A model generated the notes under the pieces. It saw only the letters and a program-made list of their open reading frames with translations, was not told the DNA's origin and searched no databases. A stretch of 64,000 bases of DNA from the NCBI RefSeq assembly GCF_002443255.2, contig NW_019211455.1, forward strand, positions 24,096,479 to 24,160,478, written 5' to 3'. This stretch comes from Varroa destructor (Eukaryota; Arthropoda; Arachnida; Mesostigmata; Varroidae). Positions 45,801 to 60,400 of this stretch are shown in pieces. The translations under genes and the position numbers were made by a program. How positions within the stretch are numbered: position 1 is the first letter of the stretch; each line of letters starts with the position of its first letter.

Positions 45801-48800
45801 TTTATATCTTATACTAATGATGTTTAGTTGGACGGTAGCACAATTACTCCTGCTACTTTGACTATCACATTAGCGGACTATTGTAATGCCGGTAAATTTA
45901 CAAAGATACACTTGGGCAAATGGGTAACGGAGTCATCCGTGGCTCACTCATATGCTCTTCCCTCCGCTCGCTCCACCCGACATTCTCGTTATGCACACTC
46001 CTTTGGCGGGCATTTTTGAAGTAGCTTTACCTTTTTTCCTACCTCGCGTCGAGTGGCACACGGAGTTATGTGTAGCTTGCACACGATCTTGTCCGCCTCG
46101 CAATATCTTCTTGACTAATTAGGTTTTTACTCTGCATCCTTTCGCAGACGAAGGCCTCTTGAGTTGGGCGGCTAAAAGCATTTTTGCTTGTGCAGCGACT
46201 CGAAGGACCATGAGTTCCTGTCGTCCATGAGATCTTGCTTTCAATTTGCTATTTGTACATATACCTGCATAGATACATTTTTATTTCAAAAACGTGTTCT
46301 TTATCGAAAGATCAGTTCTCGTTCTTGTATATGTCTTCCTCTGTTGAAACATGAGGGCGCGAACGATATGTAGGATAAAATGGTGTCATTTGTCCTGCTT
46401 GAATGCTCACTTGCTCGAAGATCAACCAGACCGCTCTGTTTTTTGTAAAGAAGTTTTTTTCATTTTGTGGCTGTTTTTAGTACCGCCGGTCAGATCTTAG
46501 GCGCTTTTGAATCGCCTGCTCTCCGCCTATTCTAAGCCAAACTAGGCCAAGAGGGCAACGCTGAAACAAAATTTCGGTTAGAGTGCTTGTAGATAGGGGG
46601 ACATAATTAACAAGCGGGAGCGCCTGTGGGGGACACCCCTACGGAATTTGCTGCATTTTGCATACAGTTCCCATCAAAGGCACAATGCCCATTTCATCGA
46701 CTCAAAGGAAAATCCGCCAAGCAGCTTTACACATTATGTGCAGGCGTGTGTCGTTATCACTTCTCGCTTACATGCGGAAGTAAAGCGTGCAAGACAGCAG
46801 GCTTGTTTGCTGCATGCCCCAGACCGCAAGGCTTGCGCTGGTTCAGCCTAGGCTTGCCTAGCATATAGGCTAGACAGGTCTAGGCGATGTAAAGCTTTGC
46901 AGAACTAAACCTTAACCGGCTGAGTTAGTTAACGTACGATACGAGAGGCTCTTGGTACCTGCTGCGTTGGATGTGTCCGTTCCGCAAAAAGAGCCCCGGT
47001 TCACGGGAGACACCAAGTCGCATGTTCATCACAAATGAAGCTTTCTTTCGTTTCTTCCAACCAGCACCATCACGAAAACTATTATAGCCGTAGCTTCCTG
47101 AGTCAGGATAAGACTAGTATAAGCTTGGAAAGGCACGTCCTTGATGCAAATAGTTTCGTCGTCGGTGTCTAAGTGAACCGAAATATACTCACACAAAGAT
47201 GGGTCTTGGCAACAACTTGCTTGGTAGTAGCCGAATCTTCTTTACATATGTAACTCCTATGTACGAGTGTGCATACTAATCAGTCTATCGGTATAGATCC
47301 TACGTAGATATATCTAATGTACACCTACCAAAGGTGAGAAAAAAATTCTACAATGTATTTACGAAAATGAAAAATAATTCACATAATGTATGCAGGTCAT
47401 ATATAAAACAGCGTATTACGCTTGGAATTTAGTTATTGTCCAATGGGCCTCCAGAAGAAGTGTCGAATGATAAAGTCAAAAGTTGCGCTACATTTGCTGT
47501 AGAATTACAAAAAAAAGAAAGGATACTGACACCTTTCTATCACTTTCTGATGAGTTCTGACCGAGCACAGCTCGACGGATAATGGCATCTACCACAGACA
47601 AATGTGTCATGCTCTCTGTTGTTTGCTCGTAGTCTGACTGGTCATCTGGTAGCCTCTTCTTCGAGGAATGCAATACCCAGCGGAGACAAACACTCAAAGC
47701 TGGCATGCGTCCTGGATATCGTCTGTCCATTGCCAGCCTTGCTTGTCCGCTTGAAACTGCTATAAGTAGGCCTGAGACAATGCAGGATATGACTCTCCCC
47801 GGCTAGAGCAGATGCCTTCGTTTGAGTTGTTCCTGTTCCAGCGGAACTAGAACAGAGGACGTGGATTACTGTGACTGGTAGAGAGGAGGAAGTACTGGCC
47901 CCCGTGGGGGTCCCATGATGACGTGTGGCGAAGTTTCCATGGGGCAGATTAGGTTGTGGAAGCAAACCGAGCTTCCTTAGTAGAAACACTGTTGATATCC
48001 ATGAGTAGCTTATTTGTACGCGCTAGCTGTTCATGGACGTCGCTGGGTTCTTGGCTGCATGGCCGTTTGTCAATGCATGCTGTGTGGATACCATCAGTCG
48101 TTGCTGCTAGTAAATGCGGCTTTGAGGGCGACAGCGGCCCTCCGGTCCCAGGACTCTAACCGCGAATGGCCTTTCAGGCTCTGTTCAGGGTATATACAAA
48201 TCAACACGCCATAAGTCTAACCGGCATCTAGAGCGCGCTGACGTGGTTGTCCATACTGCGCCTCGTTACTCCGCTGACTCACGGATTCGCTGCAATGCAG
48301 GAAGAGGATCCGAATCGTTGCTGGCTCTCAATCGGCAGCCTGCGATCGGCAGGCAGGCAACCAATGTAACTTACACCGTACTGTGATGGTGCAAAATGGC
48401 TGTTCCCGAAGGAGTAAACCATCCAGCACAAGTCACCCAGGACCAGCCGGCTTACCTTCTGAGCTGCTTTTCCGCAACCCGCCATGACAGTGGAAGCAGA
48501 CAACACAGCCACCAATACTGGTTGCTTGTTTCCCAATGCCGCCAACGGTTCCTACTGCTTTCGACTCTCTGTTTAAGGTGGATCAAGGAAGGAAGAACGA
48601 GGAGCGAGAGGGCGCCTTGCGCTTCTCTGCTTTGCTGCCACTTCGGTACTACTAGCGATTGGCTGTTGTACGGCCAGCTGAGATTCGGCATAACAGCCTT
48701 GAAAGCTTCAGAAGATGAGAAGCAATGCCGAACCATAGTCTTATCCTGGAAGAACAACCGAGCTAATGACTAGCTCCCTGCCTTGCACCAGCTCTTCCAA

Positions 48801-51800
48801 CAGTCTAGTTAGCTTCGGAGGTATTCGCAGATGCACTTCTTTACACGCTTCTTTTAACTAGCTTTTCTCTCAAGCTATGGGGTATCAGGGACGGTTTTGC
48901 CAGTTACGCAAATAAACATCTACACACGTACACGGTCGTAACGTTAACATACGTAAATAAATACACAATACACTCAGATACAAGCAGAGACCAACACCAA
49001 GAGAAGGCTATGCAAATCGTATATGAACACTAAGCACTGACACAAAGGCCGGGAGCCTTGTAGTATGTGTAAAGTATGTAATACTAGTACATAGAGCACC
49101 TAACTTAAATTGTGCCAGCAACCAAACGAACACAATAATGCATAAAGGTTATGGCATATAGACACCCCCGTGGCTGGCAGACATCTGTGGCGGACCTAGC
49201 ATATTAGCCCGCTTTCATTGTTGCCCTTGTTTGATGCTGACGGTACATACACTAGTGTAGATATATACACATAGTAGAGTCATGCATGCCGAAAACGACT
49301 GGCGGAAACAGGCAAAGTCAAGCGTCGTCCAATGATGGTGCCACGTAGTGCAGAAGGTAAAAGTGGTCTCCGTTTTACCCTTGTAGCCATGCTTGCCCTA
49401 GGACAAGCGAGTTAAATGTCTGAACGACTTTCCTACGATACAAACAGTGAATAACTACCAGTCGTAGATAGACACAACAGCAGCACGTATGCGTAACCTA
49501 CCACAAAGTAGTTACGTCACTGAAATTATTTCACGGACTGTGCCGTCTAGTTTCTGCAGCCTGCAGTGCTGTTACAACCGCTAGTTCAGCTCTAGTAGGA
49601 AACATATTCAGTTTATTGCCTGCTTTTCCCGCCACAGCCACGTAGAATAATACACAAATCTACGCAATCATTGTACTGGCATCACTGCTCGCTTCCTCGT
49701 GCCCTAGGCAAGGGAGTCGGCGGACTATGCAAGTACCTTAAACTCCTACCACATTTCTAGCTTTCACCGAATAGTCCAAAGCTGTCTAACCTGCTTCAGA
49801 CTTAAATTGTTTGTTTACGGCTCCTTAGTAACATTAACAGCTCTGGTAATATAAATCGAGAATTTCTGAACGTAAACTCAGCACGCAGTATTCCAGCTTT
49901 ACTCTACTGCTAGTGTGGAGTACAATACGTTAGTGCGAGCCAGCAGCAAGCGGCGATGTTCTACTTTTTATGGTAATTCCATTAGGCGTAAATGATTCGT
50001 AGATCCCTGTCAGTCATCGAAGTGTCAGCCTTCTTGGTCACGGCAGCCATACATGTCAGTAGAAAAGCTCCATTCTTAGCCCCCTCTGTGAAACGGTAGG
50101 GACCCCTCGACAACCCACTTCTGTGTTAAGTTAACCCTGTCTGTTTCTAAATTCCGGAAGACTCGTTTTAAATCTCAATATAGATAAAGAGAAAAAAAAG
50201 TCACTAAGAAAAGGGGACCGAAAAAGAAACAGAGTGTGTCTGTCTAGCATAGCGGTTAGACGCAATATGACGAGTAGGCCAAAATCAATGAACATTCTAT
50301 TCGCATAATGTCAGCAGCAGCCTTTATGGGCTGAATGGATGTCTTTTTGGCTTTTTTGGTTCCAATAGGTGCACTAAGCTACTAAAACTGTTAGTCTTGT
50401 CTGATATGTATAGGGTTTTCAGGTGAGGCGTATTGACCTTCACCAAGCGACACTAACAATTAAAGCTCAGTTTTACACAATACATAGAACTTTTGTCAGT
50501 CACTTTGTCTCATTATTTTGTGGGCCATTGGGTTTAGCTAATTTCATTTCTGGCTGTGGCCAGGCGTGTCAAATATCTACAGACTATTGCTGCTATACTA
50601 CCGCGTGTATGACCAGCCGCGACAATGGATCCGCATAATCACGTTTCGAGAGAACACGGTCGTCGGGTCGCATGAATAGGGAACGCGTGTGAAATATAGG
50701 TAGAGTTTGCGATCTCCCAAAGAGAGCAGATACAATCGGTGTTTAAGCAGCGCCATATTTACAGGCATGTTAGAGGGCAAAATAACATAAGTGAAGATTA
50801 CTTATCACGGTTACGCTCATGAGTCGTCGTAAACGATGACCACGTGGACAAAAGCTTGTGTCATCTATAGAATCTGGACCACTCTTTGATAAATAATAGA
50901 ATAATTTACTTAAGTATATTATATTTAACTTAGGGTGATATGAACAAAACAAGCATTTTTAGAGCTATTCATTCAACATGAACCTCTACAAGGACTGAGA
51001 TCTCTCCCCATCAACACTCCCTCAATGAGCAACATTACTAAAACACATTGTTTAATATTCAAATAGTGACCTCTTTCGAGCTTACACTGATATACAGAAA
51101 GATCTGTGATTCCGATATTGGCAGTTGTTGCTTATACGTTTGGGGTAAAATCGGGAATTTGGGTCACGTTCAGCGCTTCGCATAATACCGACTGATATTT
51201 ACGGTAATTATGTTAAAAGAACTGAATGTGGTTAACATTAATGGCAGAAGTGATCTTAATAAATTTTCAAACTTGTATTAAATGTAAGGAGCATTATAAC
51301 GTTAAAACACTTTTTATCAGCAGGATATTGTCCATTTAAACAAGTTATTATAATAGCATATAATTGTATGCCGTAATCTAGAGGCAAGCTCACCCTTAAA
51401 TGAATCGCTATTGATTTTCTTTTAAGTAGTGAATGCACCCAACGAGGATCTTGCATCAAACATTGGTTTCAATAGAAAAGCGTGTATTATTCGGTCTTGG
51501 TCACTAGGTTGAAGTGTGGAACCAACCAGAGCGCTACGTAGACAGCGGATTAGACTCACAAAGCCCTGGAACAGCCGTGTAGCTGGGAAATAAACGCCGC
51601 ATCTCCATAGACTAGCCTATTAGATGTAAACCCATGAATCAATGGAATAGTAATGAACTTTATGCCTTCCACATGCTATGTATTTTAGCGTACCGCTGAG
51701 GTGATCAACGATATGTTATCAAAATTAAGCGAATAGGTCCATAGTCTTATAAAAACAGATTTCCTAACTAGAAGTATTCAGTAAAAGCGTTGGTAAATCA

Positions 51801-52202
51801 CTTCTTGGCAACCTTCATTGTTTATTTAAGTACAACGTATTTACAATTGATGTCGTCGGGAGGAAACCGACCTTCACTTCAGGCCCAGCTCCAACAAAAA
51901 AGTTCAGTAGCTCGTGAACCAGAAGTATTAGATCCAGAACAGCGGTGAAAGTGCCTCGAAGAAGCAAGAACGAAAAATTTGTTATAGTTCATACGTAGTT
52001 GTATCTGGTGCAGGGGTAGTACTTGTTCTGGGCGTTCTTTGGTAATTGCGCTGTTGTGCTTTTTTATGTCATTTTTAGAGGCGTAGAAGAGATGCTGCCA
52101 GTTAGAACACAGGTCAGAAATCGAGCTACATGATGGCAGCCAGTCATTCTGTTCTTCACAACAGCTGTTCTTAATAAATTAACGAACAGGCAGTGCTCTT
52201 CT

Positions 52203-52214
52203 CCCCCCCCCCCC
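52203..52214. repeat. C12 homopolymer next to (TC)n/(TA)n
   Basis: Twelve consecutive C followed by CTCTCTATATATATA. Long C runs are rare in this AT-leaning DNA. Confidence 0.95.
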
Positions 52215-54327
52215 TCTCTATATATATATGTCGTTTCTATTGACACGCAATGTCACAACATGCATTGAACGGGCGTAAGTTGTTGGGCGTATTCCACGGA
52301 CTGTCCTACTGTTCGAACATCATGGCGCTGAGGGTGTCTACACGGTCATAAATATAGACCAGCCCTTACATTTTTAGAATTAGTCATATTTTCCTCTCTA
52401 TCTGAACAAGACAGCTAGACTGAGTTAAAGCGATTTCTAAGACAGGTGCATAGATGTACAATAGATAAATAAGGGGATAAAATATTATTCTGGAAGAGAT
52501 AATATGAGGAGGAACCCCCAACACCGTTTCATAGGTCGGTCGTACGACAATTGAGCTGATATCTGTCAAAGCACGCTTTTACTATAACTAAACATGCAAT
52601 AAATAGCCTCATTGCCCTTTTGCCGTCGGTATTTCTTACTCGTGTTGACTTTTCAGCTGTCCAGGGTGACGAAAACAAGGCCGCGCAGTAGACATAAAAG
52701 CAGACTATCAATTATGAGGGATTGGCATTGCAAGGTATTTGAGTGGCCTGCGGTTTGCCAGACTTTACGGGCGTGCTCCTATATTCCGCCTACCAAGTTC
52801 CCTCTCGTTGCCTTTAGTGCCAGTAGCTTATGGTGATTAGGTTTTTTAGCCAGCTGTTGCGGTCAAAGCCCTACAAAGTCATACGAACTACGCCAAACCG
52901 CTGCTGCCGCCCACTAGTGGTATCAGTAACCGCTAACAAGGTAGCAATGCTGCCATCAAACACCAGAAACTGCGGCGTTGGTACCCTATTTTTGATACAA
53001 TAATCAAAACTGTGGACAGAAACGTCGTAAAGATAAAAACAGGGAGCAGGCAGCCTGGGATGCAGCAGCTCGCTACTCTGAGATAGCATGGCCGTGTAAA
53101 CAGGAACAACGACCACGTCGACAGCTCTGCTTACGCCGCTAGTACCGTCTGTTCTCACAACGTGCATGAGTTCCCTTCGTCGAATAAATGCCCTATCGCT
53201 GGAATCAATCTTGTCGGCTTGCCTGTAGCAAATGCAGAAGAATACGCACTGTCAATTGTTTTCGTGAAATCCTTTTATGAAGACGCAAAGCAACACCTAC
53301 AATCACTGCTACTACCGGTTCTAAAATGAATGTTATCTGTAATTCTATCGATCGCTGCTATATTTCCAGGACACAAACATAATAGAAGCGGACGAATGCT
53401 TCAGGCCTTTAGATTAATCGCTTTTCAAAATCTCGAAAAGAAGGACCATGGAGCGAAAGCCACTGCTTTATCTCAGCAGCCTTAGCTGAAGTGAGAGCCG
53501 CAAGGAAGGAGGAAAAAAAGAATACAAGTCGGGCCAAATCTCATGTTTCTTTCTAGCTCTAGAAGAGCACGTGATACTAGCCGGCTTAATATAAGCGTAC
53601 TTCAGCTGGCTTTCCTCGTTTTATTAAGGAAGCCTTGATTAATATTGAAAGTCTTTTATAGAGGTACACTGGAGCGTCGCAATATTAGCAGTAAATATCT
53701 ACAACCGCTACGTTACGCGTCACTTACTGAGCGCTTTACTAATACTTACGCCGTCAGTACTATCAGTAGGAATAGAAAATACATATACATCGAGAGCTAC
53801 ATTTTTTCCTCTGTCTAAGAATGAAATCCGTTCTGCCCTTTTCAAATTTCTATCTCCAAATCTATGTTTAGCTGTATCTTTTTTTATTCTAGCTCAACAC
53901 CAGAAAGCTAAGGAGATCGCACGCAGCTGTGGTCCGCACGGAGAAGTGGCGTGCAGATATGAGCGTGTACCGTTAACTTTATATGAACTGTGGCTAGGTC
54001 ACTACGTGGCGGTCTTCGGGATAAGGTTGGTGACGCTAATGACGACACCAGTCGGGGTCTTGATAATAATAATGCTGCTGTTCAAATGGTTTCGGTCGGC
54101 CGCCCGTAAACAATAACCTTTCTCTGACCGAGAAAGAGAAGAGTTCTGTCGCATAAGGCTTTGAGATAGGACTGGTAAAAGGACGAGATAGAGAGCCACA
54201 GCAAAAAAACTCAGTCACTGCACTACAAGCATGAGAGCATAATGATGAAAACCGTATCACCACTTGCTGGCACATGCAGCTGGTTTCCTTGAAATGAAAG
54301 GGACGGATCAGTGCAAAGTAAACGTAC

Positions 54328-54405
54328 TGTATTTCTCTTGTTGGTGACTCGGTCGATACGGCGACGCTGTGACGATACAGTTACGAACAGCAGCAGTAGA
54401 AGCAT
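54328..54405 (-). CDS. weak candidate for the missing signal-peptide exon of the Side-like gene
   Basis: On the minus strand an ATG opens MLLLLLFVTVSSQRRRID and runs 26 codons to a possible donor ACA^GTACGT in phase 0. Joined to the second of the two AG acceptors of exon 1 (start at 38384) it would read on in frame into VTTVRAVVGG. Against it: the ATG context is poor (T at -3), the donor is only fair, and the implied intron is about 16 kb. I list it because it is the best placed hydrophobic start I found upstream; I do not regard it as established. Confidence 0.15.
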
Positions 54406-57400
54406 CTACCGTCACCACCGTACCTTCTGCGTCTTGCTGGAGATCTGAAAGCATTCAATGTTTTGTCACATGTTTGTCCTTGGGTGGTTGTCCTCAGCTC
54501 GCGAAACACAAGTAGCAGCCTTTCCCCGCACTGTTTTTGCAGGTGTTTCTCGTTCTGTTGGAGGCGTGGACACCGGACATGGGCAGTTGTACCCTTGAAA
54601 AGAAATCATCCTGTATTATTCCTGTCTTGCGCCGACAAACAGCGTTTTTTAGCGTTTGTGGTGTCGCTGCCTTACCAGCGCCCGCCATTGTCGCCGAAAG
54701 CAACGACAAACGATCCACTCCTCCTAAATTCTGTCTTCCTGTTCCTCCCAGTTGTTAGCCATTTGAGCTAGCTCTCATTTAACTGGGGAATGTTAAGTAC
54801 TTTGGGCCATAGAAGGAGAAACGGATCGACCTTTGATTTACCAGCTGAGCCCAGAACAGGCATCGATGGTGTTTTCTTCGCAAGTGTGCAACCATTCTAT
54901 GTATCATCGCACTGCTGAGTTCTTACTGAAGTTAGCACAGTTGGTGCTGCTTGACAGCGATAATCGATAATTAGTGTCCCCTTGTAAATGAGTAGCGGGA
55001 TTGGGAGTTAGGCCAAGTCCCGGGGTCGGATACAATTTTACATATTCTGAGTGTCGCAAGGCTGCTTATCACATTCTCCCAAATAGCTTACATTGATAGA
55101 CTGCGCTTGATTGAGTAATTCTTTATAAATAGAGCACAACAGCTAAGGTAAAGCAGAGAAGCATGTTGTTTCGGTAAGTTCATAGGATCCTACGCGGTGT
55201 GTGAAATAAATGTGAATTTCTTTTTTTACTTGATGATGAGTTAATAAATGAAGAGCATCTTATCTCTAGATACATCGACGCGTAGTTTATAGGCGCTCAA
55301 GTGAAACGGTAGTGGAGTGATTGAAAATTCGGAATTAAATCCTTCGTTTTGCTATGTAAAATCAAGTGGTATCCTTCTAATAATAATAGTAATATATATA
55401 TACGGAATTAATAAAATAGGGTACTATTTGCAGTCCGTGTGAAAGTGGAAAAATACTGTAATCCATGATGCACTGTATAGTGATCAATCAGTAGCGAGTA
55501 ATAGATTCATCGAACCAAGTTAAAATTTACTGCTATTGTACTAAAGCTGTAATAGATAAAAACGGAATGATGATTGTTGTGGATGGGAATAAAAAGCGTG
55601 TTGATTTTTTTAAGTTCTCCCAAGCTTTAGGGTGTTCAGATGAAAGCTGGTGCCACTAGTCCGCCAAATAGGCTGGTTAGTTTCAAAATGTATTGAAAGC
55701 CACCATCCACCAGCCACGTGGGTGGCTTACCTAATTAGCGCATCAGCGTTCATAGTGGAAATGCTTGTGTCAATGGATACCACGCAGAGCACCCTTTTTC
55801 GCCGTAGCATACGAAGAAGGCATCTCAGTACAACGCGATACTTTTCAACAAGGCTTGGCAATACGCTAACTATTGCAACGTCTTAGGAGCACTAAGCAGC
55901 AAGAAGGCTACCAATCCAGATAGAGTCGAATATGAGTCTGTCAAATGCATCGTTGTTTTGCTACCCAACTGGACAGCATTGTCTACTAAATGTTTACATA
56001 CTGGTGCACCCTCAGCACAATAGGAAGATGCTATCTTCTTAGTAATCCCCAAAGAAAAGGGCTATTCAATCGCGCTGTGCTACGGGGAATAGCTAAGAAA
56101 AGCGTTTGAATGAGACCACATAAATCCAGGAGGAAACGGTCCATAAAAGCGGCGTGCAGTATCCTCATGGCCGATGTAGAGGAACCACTGGCCACCCCAT
56201 ACAATCCGCCAAATGTGGTATTCGTCGAAGGCCAACTTGGCGCCTAAGATCAAGGTTATGCTTGCGCTAACTAGGTGGGTACGCCTCTGATTGTGTTCAG
56301 TCTTCCTGTTGTGATTCTATATGGGAATAAAATGACCGTCGACAACGGAATGGCCAAACTTCCGCCTTTCTCTCTACCTGAGGTACAACCTGAACTACTT
56401 TTATCCTCCATCCTATTGAAAAGCTTCTCTAGTCAAGTAAGAGAATTAAGGGCATTATCAGTCGAAGTCAAACAGCTGCCAAGTGCAGTAAGCTCTAGCC
56501 CGGCTACACGTAGCACTCATAGATTTGGGGCTGATTGTGGGCCTAACCAAAGTTTTGACACTTTAAACGTTGGTAGGTTGCCTCTTCCCTATATGGTCCG
56601 GATTCCGTATTTGGAATTGTCCTTTTTCGTGAATGATAGTAGCTTCACTGCGAGAAGAAAGACCGCTTTTCTCTCACAACAGCTTGTTCGATTTCCAGAT
56701 AGCCCCGATCGTAATGTATATGCTACGCGTCGTTTAGGAAGCTATTACAATAGAAAAATCTGAAATAACTGAATCGCAGAGCTGCACGACGACATATAGT
56801 ACCTCAAATCGTTTCGCCCTATCCGATCCGGTGGCGTTGTCCTAGGGCCTACGTCTTCGCGTTGAACGCTTAACAACGAAAGTCCTATTGAGTCCTATGA
56901 ACTGACAGCGAAAATCCGTGGAGGTTACGATGGGGATTACATTGTCTCTGGTGCGATTAGAAACAACGAATGGAAAGCGACGTCACTCACTTTGCTGTAC
57001 ATGGGTTTATCTATAAGTTTCGCAGAAAACTGGGTTTCCTGGGAAAATTGGGAATACTGGGAGTTTGAAAATACATGTAGGTGCTCTAGGAAGTACGGAG
57101 GAAATCGTGATGGATATCATGCCCCTCGTTGCCCTTCGACACCATATTTAGAACATGCGGAAAACTTAAATTTTTTTTATAATAAACTCAGCAAGACCTA
57201 TATAACTTATATGACATAAGGTATTTTAAATGGTTTGAACGGTGATACATACTCTCTCTGATATTGGGATACTGTGTTGTTGATTTGTGTATATGTATGT
57301 AGTTTTTTGCAACCACTAGAAAAAGTAAAGAAATAAAATTAAAACGTTTAGCATTAAACAGAAAAGGCATCAAATTCACAAGATAATTGATATGAAGTTT

Positions 57401-60400
57401 CTTAATAATAATAATAGGCATTTATTCTTGTTAATACAATAATAGGACCCCTTCAAAAGAGTATCGTTAATGTGACGTTTTTATATGTAAGTTTCCTATC
57501 TGCACAACTTACCATATTTCAAATATCATTTCGTCATAACAATAAAGAAATAGAATTTATTATAATACAAGAACTTTCAGTAGCTATGATACTATAAAAC
57601 TGCTTAGGTCAACCTAGCAGTTAAATGAAGATATTACTACTATTGGCCGTAAAACACTACTGCGGCGGCAGTGGCGACAAGAAAAAACAATGTGTATATA
57701 ATGAATTTGGCCGTCATGATGACAGTGCGCTAAAACGAACCAAAGTAACCATTAAGTAGCATCCCCTACTAGCTATATATAACAGACAAGTAGCGGGGAC
57801 GGGCGCCACCATTCCAGCGTCATTGGGTCGGATGTTACCGCATAGCCAATCGCTATTGCTGCTAAATTGTCATATCAAGCTCATAGCAGTGGTTTGGAGT
57901 CTGCAATGTCTCTATTATTCATTTCTCATAGGTTTGTTAGTGATATAATGCGTATTTGTTCATATTCAGTCGGTGTGGTACGGTCGTTTATACACTGCAA
58001 ATTTGTGCCTGCGTACGCGATTCGGTTAAGTGCACGTCCCGTTCACCTATAGTTCAGCCCTCATTCTGCTCAGCTCGTGTTCCCCGATCTATGACTATTC
58101 GCAATGTCATAGAAAATTATAATTAGCTTTGTCTTCTTCCCTACTGCGACTGATACGCCAGCTCTGCTGCTTCGGGCAGCAGAACAGTCGAAGATGTGCG
58201 TTTATAAATATGCGCATATGAGCCCGTTTCGCTGTGTGTGTGTGTAATTGACTATACCGTGTACTTCAGTGTTTTTATTATCACACACAGTATAGGTAAG
58301 CCAACTGCTTCGTGTTGTTTGCTTTTCGGTTTTGCTCTGCTCACCCCCCTCTTACTGTTATAGGTGTTATAGACGGTGTGTGCGCATGACTCCTTGTGTC
58401 ATCCTTGTTCCGTTACCCTATCCTGGTTAGTTACGCGGCATTTCCCCGCTATCCTGGTCAAGTATCAGTTGATTCCATGGCAGTTCTCCTATTACGAACC
58501 AACAGCATCAGCAGCACCGAAAAGCAGCAAAGGTACAATCATCATGGCAACACAGCTTGATGTTACCAAAGGGGGAACTCCGATGTTATTGGCCTCGTTG
58601 CCCGTTTCCACTCAAGACCTTTTGTGGGGGCCTCGGTCGTCGTGCTTTTGGTGTTACCGTCAACATCATGCTTTACATACGACTAGCTCAGCTCGCCTGC
58701 GGCCACCCAGGGAAAGTCAGTATCTCTCTTTTGCTTCCTTGCACCTTTCTCCTTTCGTTCTTGACCAATGGTAGTTCCTGTTGTATGCCAGCGAGCACTA
58801 ACCTTCTCGTATCGAGAATGAAATGCCTGTTGACGTTTTTATGTCTGTTTTCCTGTCGACTCGCCGATCGGCTAAATACCTGATGTCTGAGTCTCCTTGA
58901 TCGTCTGCTCCAAGGCACCGAGGAAACAAGAAGGCTGGAACGAATGAGAACAGTCCAATGCCAACAGCTGACTGATTGACTGACTGACCTGCCGTCTCCC
59001 GTCTTCATAGAAGCAAAAGCCGACCAGTGTGCTGGCACGTGAGATGGGTCAGCTCCGGATTTTCCGTGCAGTGACGATAGCCATTTGCTCATGACCTGGC
59101 TTTCCGTTGGCCTGGCGAGGCTTTTTATTCTGTTTGCTTGCTTTTCTATCAATGCAACCTTCATCTTGCTGCTGCTGTAATACCAACCCCCGAGATCATA
59201 CGCGTTTTTACTGACCGGTAACGCCCCTTAGGTGTTGCGCACGCCTTGCACGGCTGTTCTCTCTTGTTCTTTCCTCTATCACGCTTATCGTAAGTACCAT
59301 AAACTTAAGTAATTCTTTTCTCTAGGATCCTCGGCCAATACAGAGCGCATATCAGGCGACTTGCGAGGACAAATTTGCTGAGTTGCTTGTCCAGCTCCGC
59401 ATAGAAGCCCTCTGGTTCTAGCCTAGTCCAGGTCCAAGCATCGCCATGTGGGATGTCCGGAGGCAGCAACGGCGAATGCTAACCCGTTGATTAATGATCT
59501 CCTGGCGGTGTCGCCGGACTAGGTCCGGCAGGGCTTCCATTGGCGGCGTGGCAAGATGAAGGAGGCATAGGCTGCTTGCAACGCTGATCAGCTGACGCCG
59601 ATGCCAAACGGATCCGCAAAGAGCGACGTCATGTAACGAGCAGGTCATATACCTAGGACCTTTATTGATCCTGCCCTCAGTGCCTTGCCATGCTGATGCT
59701 TAAACATGGACGACAAAACATTGAGGAGGAAGGCTTAACGGCTCCGAGTATCGTTGCGCCAGATAAAGTCGTTTTTTTTTTTCTGAAAAACAGTATGTAT
59801 GCATAAAAAAGCGACATTTCAAGGTCATGGCTGAGTTAGACGCAGGACAGATAAAAGATTGCACGCCAACAGGTATATGTAAGAATGAGTGACTGAAGCG
59901 TGTGTATGCGGCCATTAAAGCGCTGGTGGCAAAGAATTTGAAAATATTCGGGCTAACGCCTCAACGTGTTTTCAGAAGATGTCATCGGCTGCTCTTCATG
60001 ATGACTGCGGCTTATGTGCGTCTATATTGTAGATAAGATAGATACGGGAAAGGATTTTCTCTACCTATCCAAGCAGTAGCTTTTTACAGTATGCAGTTGA
60101 AAATGACTGTGGCAGCTCTGCAAAGCACCCGTCACTGCGACGGTCACAGATTGAAAATGCTATTTTTGACACGATCGCTAGAGCGATACTTCTGGTCTCA
60201 CTACTTCTCTCTATTGTAACTGTAGACGATACATTTAGCATCAGGAGTGACGTCACTAGTATTAACACCGGAGAGTAAAAAGCAAATCGGTGGTAGATTG
60301 AAACTCGCTTAGCTACACCGATATAGTCCTGCCAGGATTAGTCAAACGTTCAGCCAAACGACTGATTACAGCAGCTGGTTCCCGCCAAAGCGAAGTACAA

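Noticed and set aside
48452..48545. Minus-strand hydrophobic piece (QYWWLCCLLPLSW) ending at AG^GTAAGC as a possible signal exon
   Set aside because: The frame with the hydrophobic run ends in phase 2, which does not fit either acceptor of exon 1, and no ATG lies close before it.
54002..54199. Minus-strand MALYLVLLPVLSQS resembling a signal peptide
   Set aside because: The first codon is GTG and no ATG lies just upstream in frame.
56275..56763. Plus-strand open frame of 162 codons, with ARRKTAFLSQQLVRFPDS near its end
   Set aside because: No recognisable domain. With about 6% stop codons at this composition, an ORF of this length somewhere in 64 kb is expected with an estimated count of about 0.3, so length alone is no evidence.
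60065..60268. Minus-strand start MLILVTSLLMLNVSS resembling a signal peptide
   Set aside because: The first codon is GTG, not ATG. The only ATG lies after most of the hydrophobic part.
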